From the NCBI GenBank assembly GCA_025938035.1, contig JAICQE010000024.1:1-31969 (forward strand): a stretch of DNA of 31,969 nucleotides. Reading direction: 5' to 3'. Below the pieces are notes generated by a model. That model worked only from the letters and a program-made list of their open reading frames with translations. It searched no databases and had not been told where the DNA came from. The DNA comes from Vicinamibacteria bacterium. Lineage in GTDB: Bacteria > Acidobacteriota > Vicinamibacteria > Vicinamibacterales > UBA2999. A program made the translations under genes and the position numbers. Below are positions 31,910 to 31,969 of the stretch, in pieces; the stretch's first letter is position 1, and each line of letters opens with the position of its first letter.

Positions 31910-31936
31910 GGCGAGCCTTTCAGCGAAAGGCTCGCC
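31910..31936 (+). terminator. strong hairpin, probable displaced terminator of the second dsbA-like gene
   Basis: GGCGAGCCTTTC and GAAAGGCTCGCC form 12-bp perfect arms with a 3-nt loop (AGC). Without the IS element it would begin about 35 nt after the dsbA-like stop codon, a usual place for a terminator. No T-tract follows, so the mode of termination is uncertain. The remaining bases to the window end show no gene. Confidence 0.65.
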
Positions 31937-31969
31937 TCGCGGAACAGAAGGGTGTGCGTCAGTCTGGAC

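Overview
The window (about 32 kb, GC-rich throughout) looks like a chromosomal segment of an Acidobacteriota member, most likely a soil lineage such as Vicinamibacteria. This rests on families that are characteristic of that phylum: an ADOP-type permease with its PadR partner, six members of the soil-associated TIGR03435/DUF3738 secreted family, and tandem carboxypeptidase-regulatory-like secreted proteins. No rRNA, tRNA or CRISPR array was seen. The assignment is inference from family content, not from a marker gene.

Layout. 0.1-3.3 kb: a PadR regulator followed after 4 nt by an ADOP permease gene broken by two opposite frameshifts, with a 19-bp perfect palindrome upstream. 3.3-7.6 kb: housekeeping genes lpxC (lipid A synthesis) and uvrA (excision repair), both on the minus strand. 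7.75-13.5 kb: a minus-strand run of a beta-propeller protein, an APC amino acid permease and two paralogous secreted beta-sandwich proteins joined by an ATGA overlap. 13.6-17.2 kb: small single genes (HNH endonuclease, NlpC/P60 lipoprotein, a VOC protein, a stand-alone receiver and several hypotheticals, one of 56 codons). 17.3-19.5 kb: three tandem TIGR03435 genes, two of them shortened, with a heptamer array at one junction. 19.5-23.5 kb: a DUF1003 membrane protein, an atypical receiver, a large polytopic membrane protein of GT-C type and a SAM methyltransferase. 23.7-26.7 kb: three more TIGR03435 genes, with a decayed 3' fragment of the methyltransferase between them.

26.7-31 kb is the most unusual part. 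A minus-strand operon encodes a YkgJ-type cysteine-cluster protein, a membrane-anchored DsbA-like thiol oxidoreductase and a secreted 10-cysteine small protein with an internal pseudo-repeat. On the plus strand, read away from it, lie a nitroreductase-family flavoprotein and a second, clearly paralogous, membrane-anchored DsbA. I infer a dedicated export and disulfide-forming cassette for the cysteine-rich protein; this is a hypothesis from gene context, not a demonstrated function. The cassette is followed by an intact IS481-family element that inserted at a GCTAGC site containing the second dsbA stop codon, leaving that gene intact but moving a probable terminator about 1 kb away.

Three kinds of short tandem repeat occur: 9-bp units at 3.3, 6.5 and 12.5 kb (one inside uvrA, where it encodes an AK-rich insert), 7-bp units at 18.9 kb, and an 11-bp doublet at 22.5 kb. 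Longer repeated segments (18 bp at 7.7/11.0 kb; about 51 bp at 24.6/27.8 kb) point to past local duplication and loss.
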